Shown: positions 15,301-26,125, counted from the first letter of the stretch. The stretch is DNA of 64,000 nucleotides from Gavia stellata (GCF_030936135.1 NC_082595.1:78650135-78714134), one strand, 5' to 3'. The notes: generated by a model not told the origin, from the sequence alone. Program-made: numbers and translations.

Positions 15301-18300
15301 ATTGCGCAACTGCAGTGTGTGCCACTGTGAGGCATGTTTGCAAGGAACTTCTTTATGCAGGTGACAGCTGAGGTTTCCAGAACTAGGATGTTGTGTGTGT
15401 TTTCTAATTTGAGAGATACTTCACTTTGCATTTCTAATCTGTTTATTTCAAGGGTAAATTTGTATATGACAGTATACAAAGTATTTTAGGTGTTGGAAAA
15501 AGCCACAAGAAAAAAAATCATGTGGTAAGACAGAATCACAGAATCACTATGGTTGGAAAAGACCTGTAAGATCATCAAGTCCAACCATCAACCCAACACC
15601 ACCATGCCCACTAAACCAGGTTCCGCAATGCCACGTCCACATGTTCCTTGAACACCTCCAGGGATGGTGACTCCACCACTTCCCTGGGCAGCTTATTCCA
15701 GTGTTTCACCACTCTCTCAGTAAAGAAATTTTTCCTAATGTCTAGCCTGAACCTCCCCTGGCGCAACTTGAGGACATTTCCTCTTGTCCAGTCGCTAGTC
15801 ACTTGGGAGAAGAGACCAACACCCACCTCACCACAACCCCCTTTCAGGTAGTTGTAGAGAGCGATGAGGTCTCCCCTCAGCCTCCTCTTCTCCAGACTGA
15901 ACAACCCCAGTTCCCTCAGCCACTCCTCATAAGACTTGTGCTCCAGACCCCTCACCAGTTTCGTCGCCCTTCTCTGGACACTCTTCAGCACCTCAATGTC
16001 CTTCTTGTAGTGAGGGGCCCAAAACTGAACACAGGATTCGAGGTGCGGCCTCACCAGCACCGAGTACAGGGGCACGATCACCTCCCTACTCCTGCTGGCC
16101 ACACTATTTCTGATACAGGCCAGGATGCCGTTGGCCTTCTTGGCCACCTGGGCACACTGCTGGCTCATCTTCAGCCGGCTGTCAATCAACACCCCCAGGT
16201 CCTTTTCTGTGGGGCAGCTTTCCAGCCACTCGTCCCCAAGCCTGTAGCGTTGCCTGGGGTTGCTGTGACCCAAGTGCAGGACCCGGCACTTGGCCTTGTT
16301 GAACCTCATACAATTGGCCTCAGCCCATCGATCCAGCCTGTCCAGATCCCTCTGCAGAGCCTTCCTACCCTTGAGCGGATCAACACTCCTGCCCAACTTG
16401 GTGTCGTCTGCAAAGACGCTGACACATATCAGCAGGCCTAATTAGATTCACCGTATGAACTGCTGCTGATCCCTCTGTCCAACTCCCACTCTATTCTTCC
16501 TACCCTCAACAAGGTACTGCTTTTATTCCCATTGCATTTAAACCGTACGAGTTCCTCTAGCCCTTCTTCCCTCTCAGATAGGCTGAAGGGAGCATACTTG
16601 ATTATCAGTGCAGGAGAGGCAGGTGTCTTGCTGATAGTTCAGGAACTTTGACCTGGCATTGCTTCTAGAGACAAATGGCTGCATATGCGGGAAAACTTTC
16701 CTGGATGGGAATGTGGTCAGGGTGGATGCTGTTTTATTGAAATCAGTGATTCTCTATTCAGCACATGCATGCTTTAATTCAGGGTAAATCTGTCCAAATG
16801 GAGACAGAGAAGGAAAAGGGCATGTCCTTGTAACAAAGTTCGTAGGGAAAAAAAAAAAAAATTCTTCAAATACAGAAATACAAAAACATCTAAGACAAGA
16901 GGAAAAAGAAGCCTTTTTTTTCCTGCTACTTAACTTTTGTCAACTGTCTAAACTTTGTTGGATGAAATGGCCAAGGCAGACATTCACAATTTCAAGGAAA
17001 TGCTTGACATAATTGTAGAAATCTGAAAACAGGCTCTGCATAAAATTGTGAAGGAAACCTCTGTTAAGAGTTTACACAGAGATAGATTTATTTTTTTTTT
17101 AATTTACTGAAAGATATTAGAATAACCAGAAGTGATTCAAAGCAGTTTCAAAATGCACTTAAATGCCCTTTTTAATTGGTTAAAAGTATTCTGAGTAGAA
17201 TAGCAAAGGGTCCCTTGTTGCTACTAAAACTTGCATTATACCAAAGAAATAATTATTATAGTCACAGGGAAAAGTGAATGAAAATACTGATACTGAAAGA
17301 AAAACAATATTTGCTATGTGTTTTGGGTTTCTAATATGTATTTATTATGCCATCAGCGTGTTGAATTGGGGGAGTCAGGAACAGAAGGAGACAAGATTGT
17401 TCTTGTGAGGAAAATTTTATTCTATTCTAGCTCTTTAAGTCTACATCAGTATGTTGCCATGATTACAATTTTTCGTATTGCTGTTACCATGAGCCCTCGT
17501 AATATTCCCATGGCTCTGTTATACACTAAACACTTCACGTAGCTGGTTTTTTTCCTCTTTATTTTAGTACTTAACTGCTCTGCAAGTGGATTCGTATTTG
17601 GTTATCCCCACTATGCCATAAGAACCTGACCAACAGCTTACTATCAGTCTTGCTCTGCAGACATGTTGCTTTTTGCTTTCCCATTTCACATGGGAGTCTC
17701 CGCTGTGCTGAGGGCGTGTGGCAGAGCAGCTATCTATCTGCATCAAACAGGGAGCGTTATCAAGAATGCAGCCTATGTCAGAAACACTGGGCATAACCAG
17801 AGGCATTTAGCCAGCAATTGATTGCCAAAGATCTTTGGCAACCAGGGAAACTATTAAACTATGTTTAGTTTTGAAAGTGTGTGTTAGCAGTATTGTAGTG
17901 CTTAAGCATGTTGAAGACAAAATGCATTTGGTTCTACTTAAAGGCTTTAAATGGAGTTTTGCTGTATGTGCTTATCTGCCTGAGGGAAACTTTTACACTT
18001 TCACATTCATCTTCATAAAGGCCTGTTAATTCTTAAACACTTTCCAAGATAAGATGACTACGTGCTACATTTATAAGAAATAAGGATCATTTTAATTAAG
18101 GGATTGGAGCTCAGTCTAAAATACATTGCTATACTTTAAACTGATACGTAGTGTTGACTTTCAAGGAAAAATCAACTAGTAGGCTACATAACTGATTCTC
18201 TTTCTCAGGAAAAAACACATGTTCCTCTAATATCGTTGGACTGGATACACATATCACAACCTTTTGTAACAGTGGTGTGTGGTTGAATTCTCCTGTTTTG

Positions 18301-21300
18301 GTAAATAAAATGTCAAAGCTATGCATCTCTCTCTAGAGATGAAATTGTATTTCTGTTATGTTAAAATCAGTGAGGACATAATTTCACTCTGCTAAACAGC
18401 TTAAAATGATCACTGGGGAATAACTCCTTTCTCCTGTGGTAAACTGCAACTATTAGTATCTTGTATGATTTTTAAGCCAGCAAATCCACCTTGAAAATCT
18501 GAACCACAGGGATCTGTGCTCTGCTGGTTGTAAGCTCAAGCTCTGCTGTAGAATGTCTAGCTCTTACTTCTCTTCAGTCTCTCCCACAAGTCTGCGCTTG
18601 TGGCACAGTTTCAAACATGATCTTTTGGTATTGCAACACTCCTATGAGAGAGACCTTTAATTGCCTAGAGATGAGGTGCTGAGACTCGGATATTAAGCAA
18701 GTTACCAGCTTTTCCCAGCAAGTTTTTATGGCCGCTGGTGCATATGCATGCACGTGTGTGTGATAGAGCACCGCGTTCATGGAACAGGAAGCCTCAAAAT
18801 GGAGCTGCAGGAATGGCAACCAGCACAACTGGTTAAGTTGGACCCATTTTTCATTGGCCTTAACCCACAGAAAGCTGAAGGGGAGGACTGCCACAGCGCC
18901 CTGAACTCAGGTCTTTGGAACATACCGTCTGTAGTGTAAGTGGGGATATCCGTCTGCACTGGTGATATTGCCTTCTTGGCAGGCACTTTTTGGCAATGAT
19001 ACCTGAACCAGCTCTTACTGTTGCCAAACAGCACTCTGTCATACACCTTGTTGTCTTTCCACTTCAAGGCATGTGGTGTTTCTTTTCTAACTTCTTCAAT
19101 GGATCCATTCCAGATAGTTTGGTTGTGGCTTAGCAAAGGGGATGTGGGTTTGGATTATGGATCCTGAGCAAAGCCATGAGTAATTTAAGTTAAATTCCAT
19201 AACTAGCCTCTGGAAAATAGACATGTATAGAATCATAGAATCATTGAAGTTGGAAAGGATCTTCAAGATCATCGAGTCCAACTGTTAACCGAACACTGCC
19301 AAGTCCAGCACTAAACCATGTCCCTAAAAATGTAGGTACCGAGTTGTCAGTGAGTTGTTACTAGAATAAAACAAGCCATTCCCACTGGAATATTTGTGTT
19401 TTAATTTGTCTGTGTGATCCAGATGAGGCCTATGTAATCAGGTCAGGCAAAATTGTTTCCATGACTGATAAGCAGGATAAGTTAATAAGCAGCATTAACA
19501 ATTTATCTTGCAGGTATGCTGGAATTCTCCTTGGGATCACAAATTCTTTTGCTACTATCCCAGGAATGGTGGGGCCAGTTATTGCGAAGAACCTCACTCA
19601 TAATGTAAGTCTGCTTACTGTTTTTTCAGTTGTTATATTTTTATCTCCGATGAATGGAAATTCTGTCTTCTCAAGTCTGCAGTCATTAAATGAAATCGGG
19701 GTTATACATGTAAGTCATACTGTTCCGTTGCTGTGAATGGCTTAATTCCTAGCCTTTATTCTTCTGATTCTGATCAGGAAAATAAAGGTAAAATCTAAGA
19801 CCTGTGTATGACTTCAAAATTTTAGTGACTCACCCCTTATATTTTCTAGGAATAAAATGAATATGTTTTTATCACAGTAAAACTTCGTTAAAATGCCAAT
19901 TAGATGAGACAGTTGTGGTATTATTTTAGCAAAGTAAGACAAATTCTTACTTGTCTTTTTAAAATCAGTCTGTCGCATGAGGTGTTGAGTTGTAAGGTCA
20001 GCATTTGTCAGATGAGTGAGAAACTAGATTCAAATGTGTGTTTTTTTATAATGCATCCCTTTGTACATACATTACAGGATTAGGACATTCTAGATGTCTT
20101 GTGAAACTAACACGCTTGACTTGAATAGTGTTAGATTTTACTTCCAAGGTGGTTTAGTCAAAGAATGATTTGGAGTAGAAAAAGGGAGCAAGGAGTTGTT
20201 TGATTGTTTGTTTTATTTTTTAAATCAACTATATGAATTATTCTAAAATCTTTTAAGAAAGGAAGATGGGAGGAGTAAGTTTATTGATACAGTTGAATTT
20301 TTGGAGTTGGTGATCACTCCAATGATTTCCTTAAAAATAATATGAAAATATTCATTAATACATGAATCCAAAAAAATCAGTTCTTCCAGACATCTTAACA
20401 AGTGGGATTTTTTTGTTTGTTTGTTTTTTTCCCCCCATACTAATGGACTGTTCTGGTATTATTCTGGTTTTGTATTATTTGTATATTCTTTACAGGTTTG
20501 TACATTCTTTACGGGTTTGTTACAGTAGTCATCTGGAACTAAAAAAAAAAAAAAGAGCCTTAGGACATCTACAGATATTACTATTTTATTTAAAAGGAAA
20601 GGAAGAAAAAAACCCAAAAACCAAACAAACCACAGTTCTTTGCTACCCATGTCTTAAGGCCTTTCTTAAATACCAGAGTTTAGAGGATTCCTTTTGAAAT
20701 CTGAGTAAAGTTAGCTACCTTTTTTTGAGCTAAAAAGCTTACGATTCTGGAATATCCACATAGTACTCATTAAGAATAGCTTACTGCATAGTGCAGAGCA
20801 CTTCAGCTCTCGGATCACCTGACTTGAAAGCAATGTCATGTTTCCCCTTACAGTAACATTCTCTGTGAGTTTGTGTAGCCTTCATGCAAATGTGAATTTT
20901 GCTATGAAGGTTCTGCATCTCAGATGATAAACTGATCCAGATAGTCTAATTCTGATAGGACTATCTGTGTAAGATGTGTAATTAAACTGAAGTTGACTAT
21001 ACTGATGATTTGATCTTTTATGTTTATAATGCTTTTATGTTGTTATGAAATCATGCTGAATAGCATTTACATTTAAATAGGCAAAGCATGTAGCATCAGT
21101 TTTAAAGTTACTTCTTCTTGAGTGTGGAGCTGCAAATTGACTGCATTTTTTTTTTCTTTCCCCCTTTTGGCAGAATACTGTGGGAGAATGGCAGACTGTT
21201 TTCTATATTGCTGCTTCTATTAATCTATTTGGAGCAATTTTCTTTGCTTTATTTGCAAGTGGAGAAGTTCAGGACTGGGCAGTCAGTGGATATCACTTGC

Positions 21301-21311
21301 ATAGAAACTGA
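130..21311 (+). CDS. SLC17A5: SLC17A5 (sialin), exons 2-11 joined; 5' partial
   Basis: Lysosomal H+-coupled exporter of sialic acid and acidic sugars (also reported as a vesicular acidic amino acid carrier), a 12-TM major facilitator of the SLC17 family. Coding parts: 130-326, 1772-2005, 2521-2608, 5439-5525, 6766-6884, 7761-7919, 10308-10440, 12146-12293, 19514-19604, 21174-21311. Together they make 1394 nt, about 463 residues plus stop, with all phases consistent and every intron GT-AG. Human sialin is 495 residues, so only about the first 31 (exon 1, with the N-terminal dileucine sorting signal in human) are missing upstream. Visible landmarks are SARYN in exon 2, containing the residue aligning with human Arg39 (the Salla disease site, from recall), a luminal loop with three N-glycosylation sequons, the MFS loop 2-3 segment [11 protein letters not shown], and [15 protein letters not shown] near the C-terminus. 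No frameshift or internal stop is seen, so the gene looks functional. Confidence 0.97.
327..1771 (+). other. SLC17A5: SLC17A5 intron 2
   Basis: GT-AG intron of AT-rich sequence. I see no repeat family, RNA gene or conserved motif in it. Confidence 0.6.
1772..2005 (+). CDS. SLC17A5: SLC17A5 exon 3
   Basis: 78 codons, phase 0 at both ends; acceptor tctcttttta-g, donor gtaatc. It encodes the end of the luminal loop ([11 protein letters not shown]) and TM2-TM4. It includes the MFS signature loop [11 protein letters not shown] between TM2 and TM3 and RALEGLGE at the end. Confidence 0.96.
2521..2608 (+). CDS. SLC17A5: SLC17A5 exon 4
   Basis: Acceptor gttttctag, donor gtgaga; ends in phase 1 inside a glycine codon. 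It encodes [20 protein letters not shown] followed by SKLLSISYA, the most conserved stretch of the sialin family. Confidence 0.96.
2609..5438 (+). other. SLC17A5: SLC17A5 intron 4
   Basis: AT-rich intron. The only structure noted is a 16-bp direct repeat (agctgatccactcaac at 3497-3512 and 3526-3541). No gene or recognisable transposon is seen. The smaller introns 2006-2520, 5526-6765 and 6885-7760 likewise show nothing. Confidence 0.55.
5439..5525 (+). CDS. SLC17A5: SLC17A5 exon 5
   Basis: Acceptor ttccgatag, donor gtaagt; starts and ends in split glycine codons. It encodes [20 protein letters not shown] and WVYVFYIF, a membrane segment pair of the N-terminal MFS half. Confidence 0.95.
6766..6884 (+). 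CDS. SLC17A5: SLC17A5 exon 6
   Basis: Acceptor caaccatag, donor gtacaa; ends in phase 0. It encodes the TM6 helix ([17 protein letters not shown]) and the start of the large cytosolic central loop ([17 protein letters not shown]). Confidence 0.95.
7761..7919 (+). CDS. SLC17A5: SLC17A5 exon 7
   Basis: 53 codons, phase 0 at both ends; acceptor gcttgctag, donor gtgaga. It finishes the central loop ([13 protein letters not shown]) and encodes TM7, including [19 protein letters not shown] and [10 protein letters not shown]. Confidence 0.96.
7920..10307 (+). other. SLC17A5: SLC17A5 intron 7
   Basis: AT-rich intron. A G-rich tract at 8395-8417 (runs of 10, 3 and 6 G) could form a G-quadruplex on the transcribed RNA. 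A 128-codon antisense open frame near 8.6-9.0 kb resembles nothing I know and is probably chance. Confidence 0.5.
10308..10440 (+). CDS. SLC17A5: SLC17A5 exon 8
   Basis: Acceptor ccttaacag, donor gtaggt; ends in phase 1 within a glycine codon. It encodes [20 protein letters not shown] (TM8) and the following cytosolic loop rich in basic residues ([14 protein letters not shown]). Confidence 0.95.
11636..11696. repeat. TA/CA/GTAT microsatellite
   Basis: Compound simple repeat: TA-rich dinucleotides, then a CA run, then GTAT units. It lies in SLC17A5 intron 8 (10441-12145), which otherwise shows nothing notable. Confidence 0.9.
12146..12293 (+). CDS. SLC17A5: SLC17A5 exon 9
   Basis: Acceptor tcttaaag, donor gtaagt; ends two bases into a serine codon completed by exon 10. 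It encodes [20 protein letters not shown], then [21 protein letters not shown] solo LTR begins only about 56 bp after the donor. Confidence 0.95.
12471..12476 (-). terminator. LTR poly(A) signal
   Basis: ATTAAA on the - strand, downstream of the LTR TATA box and upstream of the presumed U5. It does not face the host gene's sense transcript. Confidence 0.5.
12658..12663 (-). promoter_or_regulatory. LTR TATA box
   Basis: TATAAA on the - strand inside the solo LTR, at about 280 bases from the element's 5' end. If active it would transcribe antisense to SLC17A5, towards exon 9. Confidence 0.55.
12940..15530 (+). other. SLC17A5: SLC17A5 intron 9, first unassigned part
   Basis: AT-rich intron between the LTR and the CR1. 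I see no gene, RNA or recognisable element. Short open frames here (60-87 codons) look like chance. Confidence 0.5.
15531..16441 (-). mobile_element. CR1 LINE, 5'-truncated
   Basis: On the - strand it ends with the CR1 octamer tail (two copies of the ATTCTGTG type at 15531-15547) preceded by the typical short 3' UTR. Upstream it retains the C-terminal third of ORF2, then stops abruptly near 16441. Five-prime truncation with an intact 3' end is the normal CR1 pattern. It lies antisense in SLC17A5 intron 9. Confidence 0.95.
15611..16396 (-). pseudogene. CR1 ORF2 C-terminal remnant
   Basis: A 261-codon open frame with the post-catalytic part of the CR1 reverse transcriptase. Visible are [48 protein letters not shown] and [10 protein letters not shown], ending at the natural stop. 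The catalytic motifs (the FADD box and upstream) are lost by truncation, so it cannot encode an active enzyme. The frame is still open over its whole length, so the insertion is not very old. Confidence 0.9.
16442..19226 (+). other. SLC17A5: SLC17A5 intron 9, second unassigned part
   Basis: AT-rich, with A- and T-runs near 16850 and 17090. Nothing recognisable. A 119-codon antisense frame at 18777-19136 has no known motif. Confidence 0.5.
19227..19330 (-). mobile_element. CR1 3'-end fragment
   Basis: About 100 bp carrying the CR1 octamer tail (ATTCTATG type on the - strand) and the first part of the 3' UTR (complement of ttggaaaggatcttcaagat). It is severely 5'-truncated and ends about 180 bp before SLC17A5 exon 10. 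Confidence 0.9.
19514..19604 (+). CDS. SLC17A5: SLC17A5 exon 10
   Basis: Acceptor atcttgcag, donor gtaagt; phase 0 at the end. It encodes [20 protein letters not shown] followed by [10 protein letters not shown]. The intron before it (7.2 kb) is the longest in the visible gene because of the LTR and CR1 insertions. Confidence 0.95.
19605..21173 (+). other. SLC17A5: SLC17A5 intron 10
   Basis: AT-rich intron with poly-A and poly-T runs around 20400-20620. The 111-codon open frame there is made of low-complexity runs and is not a gene. Confidence 0.6.
21174..21311 (+). CDS. SLC17A5: SLC17A5 exon 11 coding part with stop
   Basis: Acceptor ccttttggcag; 45 codons and TGA. It encodes [20 protein letters not shown], the last membrane helix, and a short cytosolic tail ending GYHLHRN. 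The 3' UTR continues in the same exon. Confidence 0.95.
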   Translation, partial: NTVGEWQTVFYIAASINLFGAIFFALFASGEVQDWAVSGYHLHRN

Positions 21312-22235
21312 AGGAGATGTTGAAATACCAAAGCTGTGCTGAATCCCAACGTGCTAGAATTACGTGACCGGAAAAGTGCCTTCCCTACTGATTCCTAGGA
21401 GTCTTCAGAGCTTTTCAGTTAAACTATTTTATCTGTATACCTTTTGTACTGAAAATCATTTGACAGCATATGTGTGCTATTTCCTAACAAGAAACTACTT
21501 AGGTTAAATATAATAGTTTCATGCTAGGACTTGATATCAAATATATGATCAGAGACAACATTTTAAATTAGTGTGCTAGGCTCCAATTCTTTCCAGTTTT
21601 TAATTAATATTTTCTGAATTAATGTGTAGGCAGATGTTTGATACTGAAATGAGAGGAAAAAAGCAAAGTGATTAGGTAGCACTGTAAGGAGGAATGGCAT
21701 GCAAAGAATTGTACCCAAAAAAGTGGTTTGATTACCGTGATGAGATTGATAGGGTTTTTGCTGTTTAAAAGTCTAGAAGAGCTCTAGTTTTCTACAATCT
21801 TCTCTAATGCTTTTATTTTTCAGTGTTTTAATTGATGTCTAAGAAATGCACACATGATTTTATTCTATTTTACGCACAAGTTTTCAATATACAAACATTC
21901 CCTGTTTCATGAATACAGCTTCACAACTGATACAGAGAAATGAGGAAGTAAAATGTACCGTTGTGACTGACAGAATAAGCCATGTGTTACTGTTCTCTGT
22001 GGTGCAGTTTTTTTAAATAGGCCTTATTTTTATTCATCTGTGCGAAGAAGCAGCGGTTGAACTCTGTGGTTTAAATCAAGGCAGTGTGCAAGAGTGAACT
22101 AGAAACAGAGTATCTGCATGCTTACTTTGAACTGCCAAACTGAAAGTAATTTTATTTTTTGTCTCTTTAAATCAGTGCAGTGGAATTCTTTCCTCTTGCA
22201 TGTAGATATATTTGTCAGTTTGTCAGTGTATATGC

Positions 22236-22241
22236 AATAAA
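22236..22241 (+). terminator. SLC17A5: Candidate proximal poly(A) signal of SLC17A5
   Basis: AATAAA about 925 bases after the stop codon. It is the first canonical hexamer in the 3' UTR on this strand. Confidence 0.5.
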
Positions 22242-22773
22242 ATAAGGCCAGTGTAGGAAATAATGAGGAAAATCAGTTCTCTTCTCTAACAGCCTTGTTT
22301 GTTAGTCAGATAAAAGTAGAGTTAAAAAGAACTAGTGCAATAACCTGATGCTGTTAGTCTCCTATCAACCTAGAATTTGACACTCGAGCATCCTTTGCAC
22401 GACATGCAATTAAATGCCACACAGCAGGATTAAATGAAGTCTATGAAAATAGTGGCCTTGTTAAGAACAAATGGCTGAATAATCTTGTCACAAAGCAAAG
22501 GAAAATTCCTGTGCCAAAGATTCCTGGATTGGAGCAATTAGGTAAAAAAGAAAAATCACTGGGCTCTGGGTTTTTCGTTTACCACCAATCCAAAAGAAAA
22601 GCCCAGTACTAAAGCTGCTCCAGTGGAGCCTACCTTCCTTCATTTCTAGGAAATGGCATCTGCCTCTTCTTTTTAGCTTTAAGAGCCATTTTGTTTTGAC
22701 CTTCCTTGAAGTGTCATGTTCTCTGATGGTGGAACTGTGTTTAAATCTGTGTGTGTGTCTGCAGCATTTCTAC

Positions 22774-22867
22774 AATAAACAGTGTGAAGTTCAGATGAAA
22801 TAAATCAGTAGTTGTTCAGTGGGAGTATGTTAAAGCTATACTGTGTCTTCAGTGTTTCCACAATAAA
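22774..22867 (+). terminator. SLC17A5: Candidate distal poly(A) cluster of SLC17A5
   Basis: Three AATAAA hexamers (22774, 22799, 22862). The first and last sit in similar contexts (CAG, then TTTC, then ACAATAAA), suggesting a local duplication of the cleavage region. Confidence 0.45.
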
Positions 22868-22890
22868 TGGAATGAATATTTACATGTGCA

Positions 22891-25150
22891 TCTGTTGTTG
22901 AAAATTACTATCTCCCTGAAGTTAGAACACCATTCTCAAAGTATGCTGAACAAAATTGGTGACTGGATTAAGGTATGGTTAATATTTTCCTGGAAAATTA
23001 CCTGCTTCAGAAGTTTCTTGTCTAGCTTTACAGGTGAGTACTATCTTCCACCTAGCACTGTAGTAAAAGGGATAATTTCACTTTGTGTTTACAGAATTTT
23101 GTACTCTTTCACTAGCCTTGGTTAAAAAGGAGGGGGGGAAGAAGTTCCAAAAAAAAAAAAAAGTTTCTGGATATAGATTAAATTAATTTATGCCTTTGCT
23201 ATTCTAGAGATCATGAGCAGGACTACGTATGGACAGGGTTGCTATTTCTCCTGTTCTGAAGTTGGAAACTTCAGCTTCCTATGCTTTTATTCTTCTTCCT
23301 TGAAAATAGTTCAGTTGAATATCAAAATTAAAAGATAGATACTTACGGGAGTGGATGCAGTAGAAGTGAATGTAGACTTTTTCTGTATCACAGAAGTGAG
23401 CCTGAACTGGATTCCGTTAAAACCGAATCAATTTTAGGCATATCAGCAACTGAGAAGCAGTCTAGAAATTTTTGACCAGCATACTAGATTTTGTTTTCTC
23501 CTCACCTAATGCACCATTAATACTCATTTTGTATACTGTGTAACTTTTAGTTGAACCTGGAAAGTGAGACTGAAAAAACTGTTATAAATCCTTATATTAT
23601 TTCTAGACAACAGGCTACAATTAACTTAGTAATACATAACTATTTCCAATTTTATTTTTTAAAGTATCAAAACATAGGATGGGATTCTTGCTCTTGATTC
23701 AGCAAGGCTCTTAACACATAACAAACAAGAAAACACAAAAACCACTTAAGTTTTAACTTTCTGCATCATGCTTACAAAAAGGAAAATCTGTAGGAAAAAG
23801 GTGTCAAAATATTTTCTGCTAATAGTTATACTGTTTCTATTGCATTGCCATTTCCTGTTTGCACAGCTCTCTGTCAGTTTCATCTGTTCAAAAACATTTC
23901 TCATATTCTGTATTTTCAGAAGTAACAAGAGTTTTGAGTACCTCTTGTTTCAGTTCGCCTATGTGACACAGGATCTTGACAAAAATTCGGCAGGTTTTTT
24001 GTGGTGACTGTTTTCCTGAAACAATTCTGTGATTGTTACTTGTTGCTGCATTTCCTTAACAGGTATACCGGAATAAGAAGTTGTGCTCTCCGTTCCATCA
24101 AGAACCTCTAATTAGGATGTCCACCTGGAATGAGGGAAGTCAGTTCAAAACCAGATTTCACCCATTTCAGAGCAAGAGTTGAACCACTGCTTTGGGAGCA
24201 TGTCTTAGTGTTGCCAGGTATTTTTAAGTGCATTCTCCTCAATGTCTCTTTGTGACACACTTCTGCTTAAATATCTTTTGGAACATTTAATGCAAAGTTC
24301 TACCAACATTAGTAACAGAGATGGAATAATTCTTTGCATAATATCCTACAGCATGTGACATGGGAATTGACCCAAGGTCTGAACCAGTCTTTTACAGCCT
24401 GGAAAAGTGCTTTCATCATCCTTTTCAAAAGAGGAAAGGCCACAAAGTAATGGGTGTGTTTTTCAATTCATTATTTCTTTGTTCCAAGGGTACCAACTGT
24501 CAGTCATGCACCTTAAAGTATTTGACACACAAAAATATGAGTTAACTTATGTAGGCTTTTCTAATGCTAAACTAGTGAAGCTTTATATAACTCTTCATCA
24601 TGTATAGGCATCTGTGCACAGTGCTTCCACATCTACATGTTCTTCTGTAACTGATAACAACTGTATTTGCTATGTGAAAGGGTCATCTTAGTTCATTTCT
24701 CAGAAGTTGAATTGTTCGTGTGACTTACCTTTTTTTCTGGCTTCTCCTCTCAATCACTTATTTACTTATTTGCCAATTTCTCCTCTTCTACTTTCTGGGA
24801 ATGTTTGATTCCATGATAAATGAACTAACCTTTGAGTTTAACAGGTCTTCCAATCTTTTAGCATTTGCCAGGAAGAAAAGCTGTGGGTAAGGAAGCCTAC
24901 ACGTCACAAAGACAAGTGAGACAAAGTTCATATGGAAAGGTAGTGTCTCCTCTTAGATCACTTAGAGCATCTGGGAAAGAGAGACAGGCTTTTAAGCTTC
25001 AAGCCTCTTCTTTTACATTATAAGCTCAACCATCACAACTAAAACACTGCTATTGTGTTTTGTAAGCTGTTACAGTGAGTAGCATCTTAAGAGGGTCTCC
25101 CATTTCTCCTGCATACCTGAATCTCAAAAAGCTGAATGTCTACTCTTTAA
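22891..25150. other. Intergenic, nothing recognised
   Basis: AT-rich sequence after the SLC17A5 3' end. No gene, RNA or repeat family is recognised. Confidence 0.5.
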
Positions 25151-25365
25151 TCACAGAATCACTATGGTTGGAAAAGACCTGTAAGATCATCAAGTCCAAC
25201 CACCAACCAACACCACCATGCCCATTAAACCATGCCCCACAATGCCTCATCCACACGTTCCTTGAACACCTCCAGTGATGGTGACTCCACCACCTCCCTG
25301 GGCAGTTTATTCCAGTCTCTCACCACTCTCTCAGAAAAGAAATTTTTCCTAATATCCAGCCTGAA
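25151..25365 (-). mobile_element. CR1 3'-end fragment (first of a head-to-tail pair)
   Basis: It begins with tcacagaatcac (complement of the CR1 octamer) and matches the 3' UTR and last codons of ORF2 of the 15.5-kb copy. It breaks off at the stretch coding FFLTERVVRD-like sequence. A second CR1 in the same orientation starts 52 bp further on. Confidence 0.92.
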
Positions 25366-25417
25366 ACATGATTTGAGAGCAATCAAATCAAACAAAATAA
25401 ATGAAAATGATTCTCAG

Positions 25418-26124
25418 TCATAGAATCGTTTAGGTTGGAAAAGACCTTTAAGATCATCAAATCCAACCATAAACCTAACCCTGCTAAGTCCACCACTAAA
25501 CCATGTCCCTAAGTGCCTCATCCACATCGTCTTTTAAATACTTCCAGGGATGGTGACTCAATCACCTCCCTGGGCAGCCTGTTCCAATGTCTGACAACCC
25601 TTTCAGTGAAGAAATTGTTCCTAATATCCAGTCTAAACCTCCCCTGGTGCAACCTGAGGCCATTTCCTCTTGCCCAGTTACATGGGAGAAGAGACTAGCA
25701 CCCACCTCTCTACAACCTCCTTTCAGGTAGGTGTAGAGGGCAGTAAGGTCTCCCCTCAGCCTCTTCTTCTCCAGGCTGAACAACCCCAGCTCCCTCAGCC
25801 GCTCCTCATAAGACTTGTGCTCCAGACCCCTCACCAGCTTCGTCGCCCTTCTCTGGACACTCTTCAGCACCTCAATGTCCTTCTTGTAGTGAGGGGCCCA
25901 AAACTGAACACAGTATTTGAGGTGCGGCCTCACCAGTGCTGAGTACAAAGGTATAATCACTTCCCTACTCCTGCTGGCCACACTGTTTCTGGTACAAGCC
26001 AGGATGCTATTGGCCACCTGGGCATGCTGCTGGCTCATATTCAGCCAGCTGTCAATCAACACCCCCAGGTCCTTTTCTGCAGGGCAACTTTCCAGCCACT
26101 CGTCCCCAAGCCTGTAGCATTGCA
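25418..26124 (-). mobile_element. CR1 LINE, 5'-truncated (second of the pair)
   Basis: It has its own octamer tail (tcatagaatcg) and a 3' UTR of a different CR1 type from its neighbour (complement of taaacctaaccctgctaagt). The C-terminal ORF2 coding region follows, and it truncates after tgtagcattgc. Two complete 3' ends prove two insertions and not one broken element. Confidence 0.92.
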
Positions 26125-26125
26125 C
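25562..26125 (-). pseudogene. CR1 ORF2 remnant, mutated
   Basis: A 187-codon open frame with CR1 ORF2 C-terminal landmarks ([36 protein letters not shown]). Compared with the other copies it lacks the KKANG segment after AQVA. It also slips frame near 25680 (after SLFSHVTG), so the last 40 residues are not CR1 protein. Inactive. Confidence 0.85.

Larger units (their letters stand above)
21312..22890 (+). other. SLC17A5: SLC17A5 3' UTR with several possible poly(A) sites
   Basis: AT-rich sequence after the stop. AATAAA signals lie at 22236-22241, 22774-22779, 22799-22804 and 22862-22867, so the message may end near 22260 or extend to about 22890. Which signal is used cannot be decided from sequence alone. 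Confidence 0.6.

Noticed and set aside
15803-16441. 212-codon + strand open frame
   Set aside because: Antisense shadow of the CR1 ORF2 remnant. The same false frame recurs in the copies at 25.7 and 62.8 kb.
20362-20697. 111-codon open frame in SLC17A5 intron 10
   Set aside because: Built from T-runs, A-runs and simple sequence; no protein-like signature.
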